Origin: Cetobacterium somerae
GTDB taxonomy: Bacteria; Fusobacteriota; Fusobacteriia; Fusobacteriales; Fusobacteriaceae
DNA length: 64,000 nt
Direction of reading: 5' to 3'
Assembly (NCBI RefSeq): GCF_022430525.1
Contig: NZ_CP092521.1
Coordinates: 62,001 to 126,000 of the forward strand
Each line of letters opens with the position of its first letter. The stretch's first letter is position 1. The translations under genes and the position numbers were made by a program. This document shows positions 52,239-61,402 of the stretch, one piece after another. The notes under the pieces were generated by a model. The model had not been told where the DNA came from and did not search any database. It worked only from the letters and a program-made list of their open reading frames with translations.

Positions 52239-53225
52239 ATGAGATTCATTGAAGATTTTTTTTTAAAAATGCTATGGCTTAATAATATGGCTGGTTATTT
52301 AGTTTCAAAATTTTTTAATATATCTCTAGATACAAAGCTTGGAGGAGCTCTACAGTTTTTTATCTATGACACAATTAAGATTTTTATTTTATTAGGTGTA
52401 TTAATATTTGGAATTAGTTATATCCAAAGTTTTTTCCCACCAGAAAGAACGAAAAAACTTTTAGGAAGATTCAATGGAATAACTGGAAATACTTTAGCAG
52501 CTCTTTTAGGAACAATTACACCTTTTTGCTCATGTTCTAGTATTCCTTTATTCATTGGATTTACGTCTGCAGGATTACCAATTGGGGTTACTTTTTCATT
52601 TTTAATATCATCTCCTTTAGTTGATATTGCTTCTTTATTATTAATTAGCTCTTTCTTTGGATTCAAAATAGCTTTTATATATGTTATTGTGGGAATAATC
52701 CTTGCAGTTATTGGTGGAGTTATAATAGATAAGATGAATATGACAAAATATGTAGAACCATTTGTTTTAAATGTACAAAATGTAGATGTTGAAATTGGAG
52801 AAATGAATCATAGAGATAGATTTTTATTTGCCAAAAATCAAGTGAAAGATATTTTTAAAAAAGTTTGGCTACCTATTTTAATTGGAGTTGGAGCTGGAGC
52901 ACTTATTCATAATGTTATACCAACAAAAATTATTGAAACTCTTTTAGGGAAAGACAATCCCTTTGCAGTTTTATTAGCAACTTTAGTAGGAGTTCCTATG
53001 TATGCTGATATTTTTGGAACTTTACCTATAGCTGAAGCCCTTTATCTAAAAGGTGTTGGAATTGGAACTATTCTAGCTTTAATGATGTCTGTTACAGCGT
53101 TATCTTTTCCATCAATGGTTATGTTAAGTAAAATCATAAAATTTAAGTTATTAGCTTTGTATGTTGGATTAGTTACTACTGGGATTTTAATTATAGGATA
53201 TTTATTTAATTTTATTAACATATAA
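52239..53225 (+). CDS. Permease of the UPF0718/YraQ type (arsenic-associated)
   Basis: About eight membrane segments. Landmarks are TPFCSCSSIPLFIGFTSAGLPIGVTFSFLISSPLVD, with the conserved CSC, and TLVGVPMYADIFGTLPIAEAL. This DUF318 family includes ArsP/SO_0444-type efflux permeases for organic arsenicals or other metalloids. It is followed 15 bp later by a small thioredoxin-like gene, a common pair in arsenic clusters. The precise substrate is unknown. Confidence 0.85.
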   Translation: MRFIEDFFLKMLWLNNMAGYLVSKFFNISLDTKLGGALQFFIYDTIKIFILLGVLIFGISYIQSFFPPERTKKLLGRFNGITGNTLAALLGTITPFCSCSSIPLFIGFTSAGLPIGVTFSFLISSPLVDIASLLLISSFFGFKIAFIYVIVGIILAVIGGVIIDKMNMTKYVEPFVLNVQNVDVEIGEMNHRDRFLFAKNQVKDIFKKVWLPILIGVGAGALIHNVIPTKIIETLLGKDNPFAVLLATLVGVPMYADIFGTLPIAEALYLKGVGIGTILALMMSVTALSFPSMVMLSKIIKFKLLALYVGLVTTGILIIGYLFNFINI

Positions 53226-53240
53226 AATAGGAGGAATAAA

Positions 53241-53477
53241 ATGGAAATTAAAGTATTAGGTGGATGTTGCAAAAGTTGTGATGTATTATTAGATTATGTT
53301 AATGAGGTATTAGTTGAACTAGATAAGAAAGCAAATGTTGAAAAAATAACTGATTTTGTTGAAATTGCAAAGTTAGGAGTTTTAAAAACTCCTGGAATTG
53401 TTATTGATGGAAAAGTTATATTTTCTGGACGGATGGCTGACAAAAAAGAAGTTAAAGAAATTTTATCTAAATATTAA
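53241..53477 (+). CDS. Small thioredoxin-like redox-active disulfide protein
   Basis: 78 residues with MEIKVLGGCCKSCDVL (CCxxC) and the cis-proline loop VLKTPGIVIDGKVIFSGR, the family of small disulfide proteins that accompany DUF318 permeases. Presumably hands electrons or a thiol-bound metalloid to the permease. Confidence 0.9.
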   Translation: MEIKVLGGCCKSCDVLLDYVNEVLVELDKKANVEKITDFVEIAKLGVLKTPGIVIDGKVIFSGRMADKKEVKEILSKY

Positions 53478-53485
53478 TTTTTTAC

Positions 53486-53527
53486 AAAAAGAGTCTCAAC
53501 TTAATATAAATTGAGACTCTTTTTTCT
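53486..53527. terminator. Bidirectional terminator
   Basis: AAAAAGAGTCTCAA pairs with TTGAGACTCTTTTT, between the convergent thioredoxin-like and arsR genes. Confidence 0.85.
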
Positions 53528-53864
53528 AATCTAAACAATGGTTTTTAGTTTTTAAAAATTCTATAAAACTGTTTTTATCTTCTAAAAATATACGATCTTC
53601 TAAAGAGTCTAAAATATCAGTAATAAAACTATTTTTTTCTAGTAATTCTAAGTTTAAACTATAATAAGACCATTTTCCCTTTTTTTCACAAATTATTAAC
53701 TTATCTTTTCTTAGTTTGGTAATATGTCTAGAAGCATTTGATTGATTTAAATCTAGAATTTTTTCTAAATCACAATTACAAGATTTTCCAAATTCTTTTA
53801 AAATTTTTAAAATTCTTAATCTATTTAAATCTCCTAGAGATTTAAGTATTTCTAAAATCTCCAT
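53526..53864 (-). CDS. arsR: ArsR-family metalloid-sensing repressor
   Basis: 112 residues from the ATG at 53864 (after AAAGGAGG). Winged helix with SCNCDL in the DNA-recognition region, the type 1 As(III) site of ArsR, and LNQSNASRHITKLRKDKLI as the recognition helix. Expected to repress the arsenic genes until arsenite binds. Two different palindromes in the divergent region are candidate targets. It lies 22 bp behind treR on the same strand and could be read from the treR promoter. Confidence 0.9.
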   Translation of the reverse strand: MEILEILKSLGDLNRLRILKILKEFGKSCNCDLEKILDLNQSNASRHITKLRKDKLIICEKKGKWSYYSLNLELLEKNSFITDILDSLEDRIFLEDKNSFIEFLKTKNHCLD

Positions 53865-53886
53865 TATTCCTCCTTTTAAATATATA

Positions 53887-54597
53887 CTATCTTTTGGCAT
53901 AACTACTGAAAACAAATTTATCACTTCTATGATGAGACTCAGTGTATTCAAAAAGAGTTCCATTATCTAAGTAAGCAAAGTTTTTAACAATGGCTACAAG
54001 ATTATTTCCTCTTAAATCTAAATATTTCTTATCCTCTTCACTAGGTGGTTCAACAGAGATTATTTTTTGAGCTCCATTTATTTTAATTCCTTTTTTATTT
54101 TCTAAAAATTCATATATAGAATCCATAGCAATTGAAGCAGTTAATCCTTCAACAACCTCTTTTAAGAAATAGTTATCATCTAAAATAACTTTTTCGCCAC
54201 TAATTTCCCGTACTCTAATAACATGATAAATAGTTTCACCAATAGGAAAATGAGTTTTTTTATTTAGTTCCTCATTAATAATTAGAGTTTCAAAAATTGG
54301 AATGGATGTTTTATATTTTAAACTATTTTTTAAAGAAGCTTCTTTAAAACTTTCAGTTCCACCTAATAAAAAATTAACAGGAATTTTTTTCATTACAAAA
54401 ACTCCCTTCCCGTGAACTGAGCTTAAAAGTCCATCACTTGCCAAAAGATCAATAGCTTTCCGAACTGTATTTCTACTAACTGAAAAAATATCCTTTAATT
54501 GATTTTCAGATGGAATTTTTTCTTCAGGTGGATAAGTTCCATTATTTATATTTTCCTTAATAAAGTTATAGATTTCTAAATATCTGCTTTTAGCCAT
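53887..54597 (-). CDS. treR: GntR/UTRA-family repressor, TreR-like
   Basis: N-terminal GntR winged helix (GTYPPEEKIPSENQLKDIFSVSRNTVRKAIDLL) and C-terminal UTRA effector domain (about 90-236). Divergent from the trehalose PTS and hydrolase genes, so the effector is probably trehalose 6-phosphate. The palindrome at 54673-54690 is the likely operator and could serve both directions. Confidence 0.88.
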   Translation of the reverse strand: MAKSRYLEIYNFIKENINNGTYPPEEKIPSENQLKDIFSVSRNTVRKAIDLLASDGLLSSVHGKGVFVMKKIPVNFLLGGTESFKEASLKNSLKYKTSIPIFETLIINEELNKKTHFPIGETIYHVIRVREISGEKVILDDNYFLKEVVEGLTASIAMDSIYEFLENKKGIKINGAQKIISVEPPSEEDKKYLDLRGNNLVAIVKNFAYLDNGTLFEYTESHHRSDKFVFSSYAKR

Positions 54598-54672
54598 TTT
54601 TTCTCCTAAATATATATTAACTGATTTTATTAAATATATTATATCAGAAAAAAAAAATTATACAAAGAAACA

Positions 54673-54690
54673 AACTTGTTTAAACAAGTT
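54673..54690. promoter_or_regulatory. TreR operator
   Basis: The perfect 18-bp palindrome AACTTGTTTAAACAAGTT directly before the tre promoter. Confidence 0.75.
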
Positions 54691-54691
54691 A

Positions 54692-54720
54692 TTGACAAAA
54701 TAACAAAAACTTTATATGAT
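54692..54720 (+). promoter_or_regulatory. Promoter of the tre operon
   Basis: TTGACA (54692-54697), 17-bp spacer, TATGAT (54715-54720), starting one base after the operator. Confidence 0.85.
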
Positions 54721-54770
54721 ATGTTCAATAAAAGATTGAAAAGTTTTTTTAAAAACATTGGAGGGTAAAA

Positions 54771-56189
54771 ATGGGTAAATACGAAAAAGAAGCTAAAGAA
54801 ATATTAGATTTAATCGGTGGAAAAAATAATCTAATTAGCGCAACTCACTGTGTTACTAGACTTAGACTAGTTTTAGAAAATGAGAGTTTAGTAAAAAAAG
54901 TAGAGCTAGAAAATAGTTCTTTAGTAAAAGGTTGTTTTTCAGCATCTGGACAATTTCAAATAATAATTGGAAATCAAGTTAAAGATTTATATAAAGATTT
55001 TGTTATAATTGCAGGAATTTCAGAGGCAACTAAAGAGGAAACAAAAGTTGCTGCTAATGAAAAAATGGGAAGATTACAAAAAATTGTAGGTGGATTTGCA
55101 GAAATATTTACACCACTTCTTCCAGTTATTATTGCAGGTGGATTAATATTAGGATTCAGAAATATAATTGGGGATTTAGCAATATTTGGAGATGGAAGCC
55201 AAACTTTAACAAGTTTAAACCCTAAATTAGCAGAACTTCATAGTTTTTTATGGATTTTAGGTGAAGCTATATTCCATTTTTTACCAGTAGGAGTAACATG
55301 GTCTACAGTAAAAAAATATGGAGGAACAGAGATTTTAGGAATTGTTTTAGGAATAACATTAGTTTCTCCACAGCTTATGAATGCTTATGGATATGCCACA
55401 GCTCAAGCTATAGGAACAATACCTTTTTGGGATTTTGGATTTATAACTATTGAAAAAGTGGGATACCAAGCTCAAGTTATTCCAGCTATGTTAGCGGGAA
55501 TTTTTATGGCAAAAATGGAACTTTTTTTAAGAAAATATCTTTCTGAAATTTTAAAAATGATACTACTGCCATTTCTAGTTTTATTTACAACTGTTGCTGT
55601 TTCATATTTAGTTATTGGTCCAGTATCTCGTGAGCTAGGAAATTATATTGCAGTAATATTTAATATTTTACTAACTGGTCCTTTTAGAGTATTTGGTTCA
55701 ATACTTTTTGGAATGCTTTATGCTCCATTAGTTATAACAGGTGTTCATCATACATTCTTAGCTGTAGATTTACAGTTGATTGCTCAAGGTGGAACAATGA
55801 TTTGGCCAATGATAGCTTTAAGCAACATAGCTCAAGGATCAGCAGCTGTAACAATTATGTTTTTAAATAGAAAGGATGAAAAATTAAAATCTTTGTCTCT
55901 ATCGTCAGCAATTTCAGCTTGGTTAGGAGTTACTGAACCAGCTATGTTTGGAGTAAATTTAAGATTTATGTATCCTTTTTATGGAGCATTAATTGGTTCT
56001 GCACTTGCAGCTATTTATTCAACTTTAACAGGAGTTTTAGCAAACTCAATAGGAATAGGTGGACTTCCAGCATTTTTAGCTATTCAGCCTAAATTTTGGA
56101 TAAACTACATTATAGCTATGGCTATAGCTTTTGTTGTACCAATTATAGCTACTTATTTATTGAGTAAAGGAAGATTTGAAAAAAAATAA
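54771..56189 (+). CDS. treB: PTS trehalose-type EIIBC component
   Basis: Imports trehalose while phosphorylating it to trehalose 6-phosphate. The EIIB domain carries the phospho-cysteine in ISATHCVTRLRL (C27). From about residue 100 the EIIC domain has ten or so membrane segments, with ITGVHHTFLAVDLQLI and LGVTEPAMFGVNL landmarks. No EIIA domain is present, so a shared EIIA elsewhere must donate phosphate. Co-transcribed with treC, 32 bp to its ATG. Confidence 0.92.
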   Translation: MGKYEKEAKEILDLIGGKNNLISATHCVTRLRLVLENESLVKKVELENSSLVKGCFSASGQFQIIIGNQVKDLYKDFVIIAGISEATKEETKVAANEKMGRLQKIVGGFAEIFTPLLPVIIAGGLILGFRNIIGDLAIFGDGSQTLTSLNPKLAELHSFLWILGEAIFHFLPVGVTWSTVKKYGGTEILGIVLGITLVSPQLMNAYGYATAQAIGTIPFWDFGFITIEKVGYQAQVIPAMLAGIFMAKMELFLRKYLSEILKMILLPFLVLFTTVAVSYLVIGPVSRELGNYIAVIFNILLTGPFRVFGSILFGMLYAPLVITGVHHTFLAVDLQLIAQGGTMIWPMIALSNIAQGSAAVTIMFLNRKDEKLKSLSLSSAISAWLGVTEPAMFGVNLRFMYPFYGALIGSALAAIYSTLTGVLANSIGIGGLPAFLAIQPKFWINYIIAMAIAFVVPIIATYLLSKGRFEKK

Positions 56190-56221
56190 AATTATAAATT
56201 TAAAATAAAGTGAGGAAAATT

Positions 56222-57892
56222 ATGTTAGAAAAAGATTGGTGGAAAAGTGCCACAGTTTATCAGATATATCCGAAAAGTTTTTGTGATAGTAATGGTGATG
56301 GAATAGGAGATATTAGAGGAATTATAAGTAAACTAGATTATTTAAAAAATTTAGGTGTGGATGTAGTTTGGACAACTCCTATGTATGTCTCACCAATGAT
56401 GGATAACGGATATGACATAGCTGATTACTATAATATTGACCCAATATTTGGAACTATGGAAGACTTTCATCTATTATTAAATGAGATGCATAAAAAAGGA
56501 ATAAAATTAATAATGGATATGGTTATTAATCATACTTCTACAGAGCACTTTTGGTTTAAAGAAGCTTTAAAAGGACCAGAAAATAAATATCACAACTACT
56601 ATATTTGGAAAGAGGGAACACCCAATAAAGCTCCTAATAACTGGGCTTCAAAATTTGGTGGAAATGCTTGGAAATATGTGGAATCCTTAGGAAAATATTA
56701 TTTACATTTATTCGATGTAACTCAAGCTGATCTTAATTGGGAGAATCCAGAATTAAGAGCTGATATTTATAAAATGATAAATTTTTGGCTAGAAAAAGGT
56801 GTAGATGGATTTAGACTAGATGTAATAAATTTAATTTCAAAAAATCAAAATTTTCCAGATGATAACTATGAGACTGCTACATCAGATGGAAGAAAATTTT
56901 ATACAGACGGACCTAAAGTTCATGAATATTTAAAAGAATTAACAGCTAATACTTTTGGAAAATATCCAGGAAGCTTAACTGTGGGAGAGATGTCATCAAC
57001 AACGATTTTCCATTGTGTAGAGTATACAAAGCCAGAAAATAAAGAGTTATCTATGGTATTTAATTTTCATCATTTAAAAGTGGATTATCCAAATGGAGAA
57101 AAATGGGCTTTAGGAGATATGGATTTTAAATCTTTAAAGGAAATATTTTTCAAATGGCAAGTGGGAATAGAAAATGGAGATGGATGGAGTGCAGTATTTT
57201 GGTGTAATCATGACCAGCCAAGAATTGTTTCTAGATTTGGAAATGAAAAATATTTAAAAGAGTCTGGAAAAATGCTGGGAACAGCAATTCACATGTTAAG
57301 AGGAACCCCATATATTTATCAAGGTGAGGAGATTACAATGACTAATCCTCATTTTGAAAATATTAATGAATATAGAGATGTAGAAGCTCTAAATAATTAT
57401 AAACTACTTCTTGAAAAAGGAAAAACTATTGATGAAGCTATAGAAATTCTAGGACAAAAATCTAGAGATAATAGCAGAACTCCAGTTCAGTGGGATGATA
57501 ACGAAAATGCAGGTTTTACTAAAGGAACTCCATGGATAGGTGTGTCTAAAAATTATTCATCAATAAATGTTAAAAATAACTTAAAAGATAAAGACTCGGT
57601 TTTTTATCACTATAAAAAATTGATAGAATTAAGAAAAGAGTATAAAGTTATTTCTCATGGAGATTTTATTCCCATGTATGAGGAGAGTCCACAAGTATTT
57701 GGGTATATGCGTAAATTTGAAGATGAAAAACTTTTGGTTATAAATAATTTTTATGAAAATGAAATAGAAATTGAAATTCCAGAGATATTTGTTGGAAAAA
57801 ATATTTTAATAAAAAATTACAATGATATATTATTAAATGGAAAAAAAATAAAACTGAGAGCTTATGAATCAGTTGTAATTTATTCATCTTAA
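56222..57892 (+). CDS. treC: Trehalose-6-phosphate hydrolase (GH13)
   Basis: Splits trehalose 6-phosphate into glucose and glucose 6-phosphate in the cytoplasm. The GH13 barrel is complete: nucleophile D200 (GFRLDVIN), acid/base E256 (VGEMSS), D331 (NHDQPR) and the DMVINHTS region. I chose the ATG at 56222, placed after GTGAGGAAA; an earlier in-frame GTG at 56210 is less likely. Together with treB and treR this makes a full trehalose use unit. Confidence 0.95.
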   Translation: MLEKDWWKSATVYQIYPKSFCDSNGDGIGDIRGIISKLDYLKNLGVDVVWTTPMYVSPMMDNGYDIADYYNIDPIFGTMEDFHLLLNEMHKKGIKLIMDMVINHTSTEHFWFKEALKGPENKYHNYYIWKEGTPNKAPNNWASKFGGNAWKYVESLGKYYLHLFDVTQADLNWENPELRADIYKMINFWLEKGVDGFRLDVINLISKNQNFPDDNYETATSDGRKFYTDGPKVHEYLKELTANTFGKYPGSLTVGEMSSTTIFHCVEYTKPENKELSMVFNFHHLKVDYPNGEKWALGDMDFKSLKEIFFKWQVGIENGDGWSAVFWCNHDQPRIVSRFGNEKYLKESGKMLGTAIHMLRGTPYIYQGEEITMTNPHFENINEYRDVEALNNYKLLLEKGKTIDEAIEILGQKSRDNSRTPVQWDDNENAGFTKGTPWIGVSKNYSSINVKNNLKDKDSVFYHYKKLIELRKEYKVISHGDFIPMYEESPQVFGYMRKFEDEKLLVINNFYENEIEIEIPEIFVGKNILIKNYNDILLNGKKIKLRAYESVVIYSS

Positions 57893-57926
57893 AAAAAGAA
57901 CCTCATTTTTGAGGTTCTTTTCTATT
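57893..57926. terminator. Bidirectional terminator
   Basis: AAAGAACCTCA (57895-57905) pairs with TGAGGTTCTTT (57910-57920), between convergent genes. Confidence 0.85.
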
Positions 57927-58851
57927 TAATAAGTAACTCTTCTTTAGAATGTATAAGCATTGTTAAAAGATCATTATATGGAGTTGAGATATCAAATTCT
58001 TTTCCTTTTTTTGAAATATAACCGTTGATATAGTCAATCTCTGTAAGTCGATGATTTTGTATTAAATCTTGATGCATAGATGGAAAGTGTTCTCCAGCTT
58101 CATTAGGATCATAGGTTTGTTCAACATTTTTTATAATTTCATCAATATTTAAAAAGATATTATATTTATTAGCTATTTGTGAAAACTCCTGAATTATTTT
58201 TGTAATAATTTTTTTAGAGTTTTTAAGTTGACCAAACTCTTCAATATTACAGTCTAGAATGGTACAAGTACTATTTAACACACCATTGATACAAGCTTTT
58301 TTCCAAATTGAAAGAACAACATTTTTACTATAAACTGCATTAAGATTTGCATTATTTAAAGTTTGACATATTTTTTTTGCAGTATCTTCCATAGTTGGGT
58401 CTAAATTTTGAATCTCCAAGTTTCCACTTCCTGTTAGCTTAACATGTCCAGGACCAATAAGTTCCGATGTCCATAAAGTAACTCCCATAAATATATTTTT
58501 CATATCTACAAACTCAGATATTGTTTCACTATGGCCTAATCCATTTAATAAGCAAAGAACTTTTGTATTTTTTCCAATTATTTTATTAATACTTTTTAGC
58601 ATTGACTTTAATCCCATTGATTTAGTGAATAAAATTATCAATTCTGGAATTTCTATTGCCTCTTCAGGAAGAAAAATAGGAATTTTAATTGAATTTAATT
58701 TGTTATTCTCTTCAATTAAAAGTCCATTTTTATTTATTATATTAACATGTTCTTTCCAAGTGTCAACTAAAAACACATCATTTCCAGATTGTTGTAACAT
58801 ATATCCAAATCTTGAGCCCATAGCTCCAGCTCCAATTATTGCAATTTTCAT
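57922..58851 (-). CDS. Ketopantoate reductase-like protein (ApbA/PanE family)
   Basis: NAD(P)-binding Rossmann fold with IAIIGAGAMGSRFG at the N terminus, LLNGLGH, and the family's catalytic Lys in SIWKKACING. The C-terminal domain has HFPSMHQDLIQNHRLTEIDYINGYI, containing the substrate-binding Ser-x-x-x-Asp and Glu-Ile-Asp pattern. Likely a 2-dehydropantoate 2-reductase or a related 2-ketoacid reductase. No pantothenate genes are nearby, so the substrate is not certain. Confidence 0.88.
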   Translation of the reverse strand: MKIAIIGAGAMGSRFGYMLQQSGNDVFLVDTWKEHVNIINKNGLLIEENNKLNSIKIPIFLPEEAIEIPELIILFTKSMGLKSMLKSINKIIGKNTKVLCLLNGLGHSETISEFVDMKNIFMGVTLWTSELIGPGHVKLTGSGNLEIQNLDPTMEDTAKKICQTLNNANLNAVYSKNVVLSIWKKACINGVLNSTCTILDCNIEEFGQLKNSKKIITKIIQEFSQIANKYNIFLNIDEIIKNVEQTYDPNEAGEHFPSMHQDLIQNHRLTEIDYINGYISKKGKEFDISTPYNDLLTMLIHSKEELLIK

Positions 58852-59051
58852 ATCTAATTATCTCCTTTGTTTCTATAATTAATATTTTGTTATGTATATT
58901 TGATTTTATCATAAAAAATTTTAAAAAAACTTGATTAAAATCAATATTATGTATATTTTTTTTAAGTACTTTAAAGATAATACAAATTTAAAAAGAAATA
59001 TGTTAAAATTTTGTATGACTTAGTTAGAAAAGTTATTTGAAAGGAAAATAT

Positions 59052-59750
59052 ATGACATTTTTAGAGTATAGAAAAAATTTAATAAAAGATATTTTAAAAT
59101 TTAATCCACAAAGAAAAGAGTATAGAAAAGGAGAAATTTTGACAGACATTAGTTTTTCTAATGAAAAAATTTTGATTATAGATAAAGGATTGATTAGATA
59201 TTATCAAAATTTTTGTGAAGAAAAAGAATTTTTATTAGGATGTTATTCAAAGGAGAATATAATTATTTTAAATAGAATAAGTGATTTTTTAGATGGAGAC
59301 AAGTATTTAGAAAACTTTTATATAGAAGTCTGTGAGGACACAATATGTTATATTATAGATAAAAAATTTTTAAAAAATTTATATAGTCAGGATATAGATT
59401 TGCATGAGAAAATTTTAGAATATACTTCTATTTTTTATCAAAAGTTATTTTTTCAAATAAGAGATATTAAATTATTTACTATGGAGAATGCAGTATTGTC
59501 ATTATTGATTAGAGCATACAGAACTTATGGTAATAATAATGAGAATAGTTTTATTAATCATAAGATTTTAAATAAAAATATTGCAAAATCTTTAAATTCA
59601 ACAGAGGAAACAGTTTCAAGAATAATTACAAAATTAAAAAAAGAGGGTTTTCTATCTATTAAAAATAAACATTTTTTTCTTGAAAATTTAGAAGAGATTG
59701 AGGAGAGATTAGGATGTAAATATTGTAGAAAAAGTATTTGCTATTTCTAA
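59052..59750 (+). CDS. Crp/Fnr-family transcriptional regulator
   Basis: A cyclic-nucleotide-type beta-barrel domain occupies about residues 20-120, followed by a long helix and a Crp-type winged helix (KILNKNIAKSLNSTEETVSRIITKLKKEGF). The C terminus ends in LGCKYCRKSICYF, a cysteine cluster that might bind a metal or an FeS cluster, although classic Fnr cysteines are N-terminal. The ATG at 59052 follows GAAAGG; an upstream TTG at 59037 is less likely. Target genes unknown. Confidence 0.85.
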   Translation: MTFLEYRKNLIKDILKFNPQRKEYRKGEILTDISFSNEKILIIDKGLIRYYQNFCEEKEFLLGCYSKENIIILNRISDFLDGDKYLENFYIEVCEDTICYIIDKKFLKNLYSQDIDLHEKILEYTSIFYQKLFFQIRDIKLFTMENAVLSLLIRAYRTYGNNNENSFINHKILNKNIAKSLNSTEETVSRIITKLKKEGFLSIKNKHFFLENLEEIEERLGCKYCRKSICYF

Positions 59751-59921
59751 TAAAAAAAATAAAGAAAAAGATTCTAGTGAAAGAAATCTTTAATTAATAA
59801 AAAGGAAATTCTGAATTTAGAACGAATGATAGAGCATACCTTATTAAGTATTAAATTCGTTTCAAATCGAGTAAACAAACCCTTGTTTATTTGAAAGTTG
59901 TTAATTTTTATTCTAGAGAAT

Positions 59922-59956
59922 AAAAAAAGAACTAGATTTTTCTAGTTCTTTTTTTA
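59922..59956. terminator. Bidirectional terminator
   Basis: AAAAAAAGAACTAGA pairs with TCTAGTTCTTTTTTT, between the Crp/Fnr gene and the convergent cyclotransferase-like gene. Confidence 0.85.
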
Positions 59957-59958
59957 TC

Positions 59959-60360
59959 TTAATTTTTATATTTTTTCCAATCTCCTGAAGCAATAGGAAT
60001 TAAATTATTATACGAAAATTTCGGATTAGTTGTATTATAAACATAAACATCTAAAATTTCTATTTCACCAGTTTCTAAATTCTTAATCTCTTTTTTTATT
60101 TTATTATATTCATTATTAGGATTATTTTCACCAAAATAATTTTCCATATTATCAATAGCTTTTAAATCACAATTTTCAACGGTTATAATTTCTCCAATTA
60201 CAATTCCATCTTCTTCTAATAGAGCAGGATATTCTTGATCCTTAATAGCATATAGTTTACCTATAACTTCACCTAGTTCAATTTTTTTAGCTGCACCATT
60301 TATATACTTATTGAAATTAAAAAATCCCTCTCTTAAGCTTCCATAAACAAAAATTTTCAT
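59959..60360 (-). CDS. Gamma-glutamylcyclotransferase-like (AIG2/GGCT) protein
   Basis: 133 residues beginning with IFVYGSLREG, the YGSL substrate-loop motif of the GGCT/AIG2 fold, and with the acidic catalytic site in PALLEEDG. Members release 5-oxoproline from gamma-glutamyl amines or peptides. The isolated gene gives no further hint of substrate. Confidence 0.85.
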   Translation of the reverse strand: MKIFVYGSLREGFFNFNKYINGAAKKIELGEVIGKLYAIKDQEYPALLEEDGIVIGEIITVENCDLKAIDNMENYFGENNPNNEYNKIKKEIKNLETGEIEILDVYVYNTTNPKFSYNNLIPIASGDWKKYKN

Positions 60361-60521
60361 AGTTATCCTCCTTATTAATAAAAATATTTATCCTTAAATG
60401 GTAGCACAGAATGGAAGGTTTGTCTAAAAAATATTTTTTGACATAAATCTGTAATAATTTTTTATTAAGATATATTTAAGAAAAAATTACTTAGAGAATT
60501 TAATTGAAGGAGAATTAAGAG

Positions 60522-60869
60522 ATGAAGAGAATTTTATTAATAGGGATTTTAATTTTTAAAGGATTAGCTTTTGCTAATGAACAAGATATAAATTTTGATG
60601 AATTAAAGCAAAATTTAAAAATAGAACAACAAATAATTTTTGATGAAATTTTTGATTTAAATGAAAAATTAATAGATAGCTATAAAGTGGAATTAAAATA
60701 TTTGAGTACTTCTGATTTTAGTTATAATGAAAAGGTAAAATTTTTAGAATTGAAAATTAAGGAGTTAGAAAAGGATAAAGATTCTGAAATTCAAAAGCTA
60801 AAAAAAGATTTAATTAAAAATCCAAAAAGATATAAAATTGGTAGTGAAGGAACTTCTTCCTTAATTTAG
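60522..60869 (+). CDS. Small exported coiled-coil protein
   Basis: 115 residues. A signal peptide ends near AFANEQ (residue 19). The rest is mostly helical and rich in Lys and Glu, with a heptad-like stretch KFLELKIKELEKDKDSEIQKLKKD. Comparable to small periplasmic helical proteins of fusobacteria, but no family is recognised. GAAGGAG precedes the start. Confidence 0.6.
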   Translation: MKRILLIGILIFKGLAFANEQDINFDELKQNLKIEQQIIFDEIFDLNEKLIDSYKVELKYLSTSDFSYNEKVKFLELKIKELEKDKDSEIQKLKKDLIKNPKRYKIGSEGTSSLI

Positions 60870-60911
60870 TATAAATCTTTGAATATAATTATTTTAAGAG
60901 GAGATGATAAT

Positions 60912-61121
60912 ATGAAAATTATAAGTGAAGTAGATATTATGGGTAGATGGGAAATTGCTATTGAAACAAATAATGAGCGAGAGCAAGATATTATAAAAGA
61001 GAAAATTGATGAGATTGGAGCAGAATTTATGGAGTCAGGTGTTTCTGAGATTATAGTTTATGCTACTGGTGCTCAAAAAATCAAGTTAATTAGCTTTGTT
61101 TCAAATAATGAAAAAATATAA
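60912..61121 (+). CDS. Hypothetical protein
   Basis: 69 residues from the ATG at 60912, behind AAGAGGAG. Mixed alpha/beta with no recognised motif and no export signal. Followed by a strong terminator, and probably co-transcribed with the exported coiled-coil gene 42 bp upstream. Confidence 0.55.
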   Translation: MKIISEVDIMGRWEIAIETNNEREQDIIKEKIDEIGAEFMESGVSEIIVYATGAQKIKLISFVSNNEKI

Positions 61122-61126
61122 AATTT

Positions 61127-61153
61127 AAAAGACTGAGAAATCAGTCTTTTTTT
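61127..61153 (+). terminator. Terminator
   Basis: AAAAGACTGA (61127-61136) pairs with TCAGTCTTTT (61141-61150), followed by a T-run. Confidence 0.85.
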
Positions 61154-61244
61154 AATTACTTTGTTATTATTTTTTTAAAAGAGGTTGTTTATTGAAAGAA
61201 AAAGGTGTAATATATAATAATATAAAGACAATATTTACAAAAAT

Positions 61245-61349
61245 TAGCAAACTACGGGAAACTATAGGACGCAAAGCTAAAGGGCCTTCAAAATGGCAGC
61301 CAGTTGCACTTATTCACTTGTTTAAAAGTGGATAAGTGCATTTTTTTTT
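61245..61349 (+). promoter_or_regulatory. c-di-GMP-I (GEMM-I) riboswitch with terminator
   Basis: The aptamer spans about 61247-61307. It begins GCAAAC, has a GAAA tetraloop region (GGGAAACT), the invariant GGACGCAAAGC core, GGGCC and GGCAGCCAG, and closes with TTGC. A long terminator hairpin (TGCACTTAT/ATAAGTGCA, 61305-61340) and nine T follow. The first bases of the terminator overlap the 3' strand of P1, so ligand binding may free transcription, but the overlap is short and the direction of control is uncertain. A TATAAT (61213-61218) lies just upstream. Confidence 0.9.
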
Positions 61350-61402
61350 GAATATAAAATTACAATAAATATATATAATAAAAAACGGTTGGGAGGAAAA
61401 CA

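Noticed and set aside
59751-59921. Possible small RNA after the Crp/Fnr gene
   Set aside because: Some weak pairing is visible, but there is no convincing promoter; the segment is simply the 3' region before the shared terminator.
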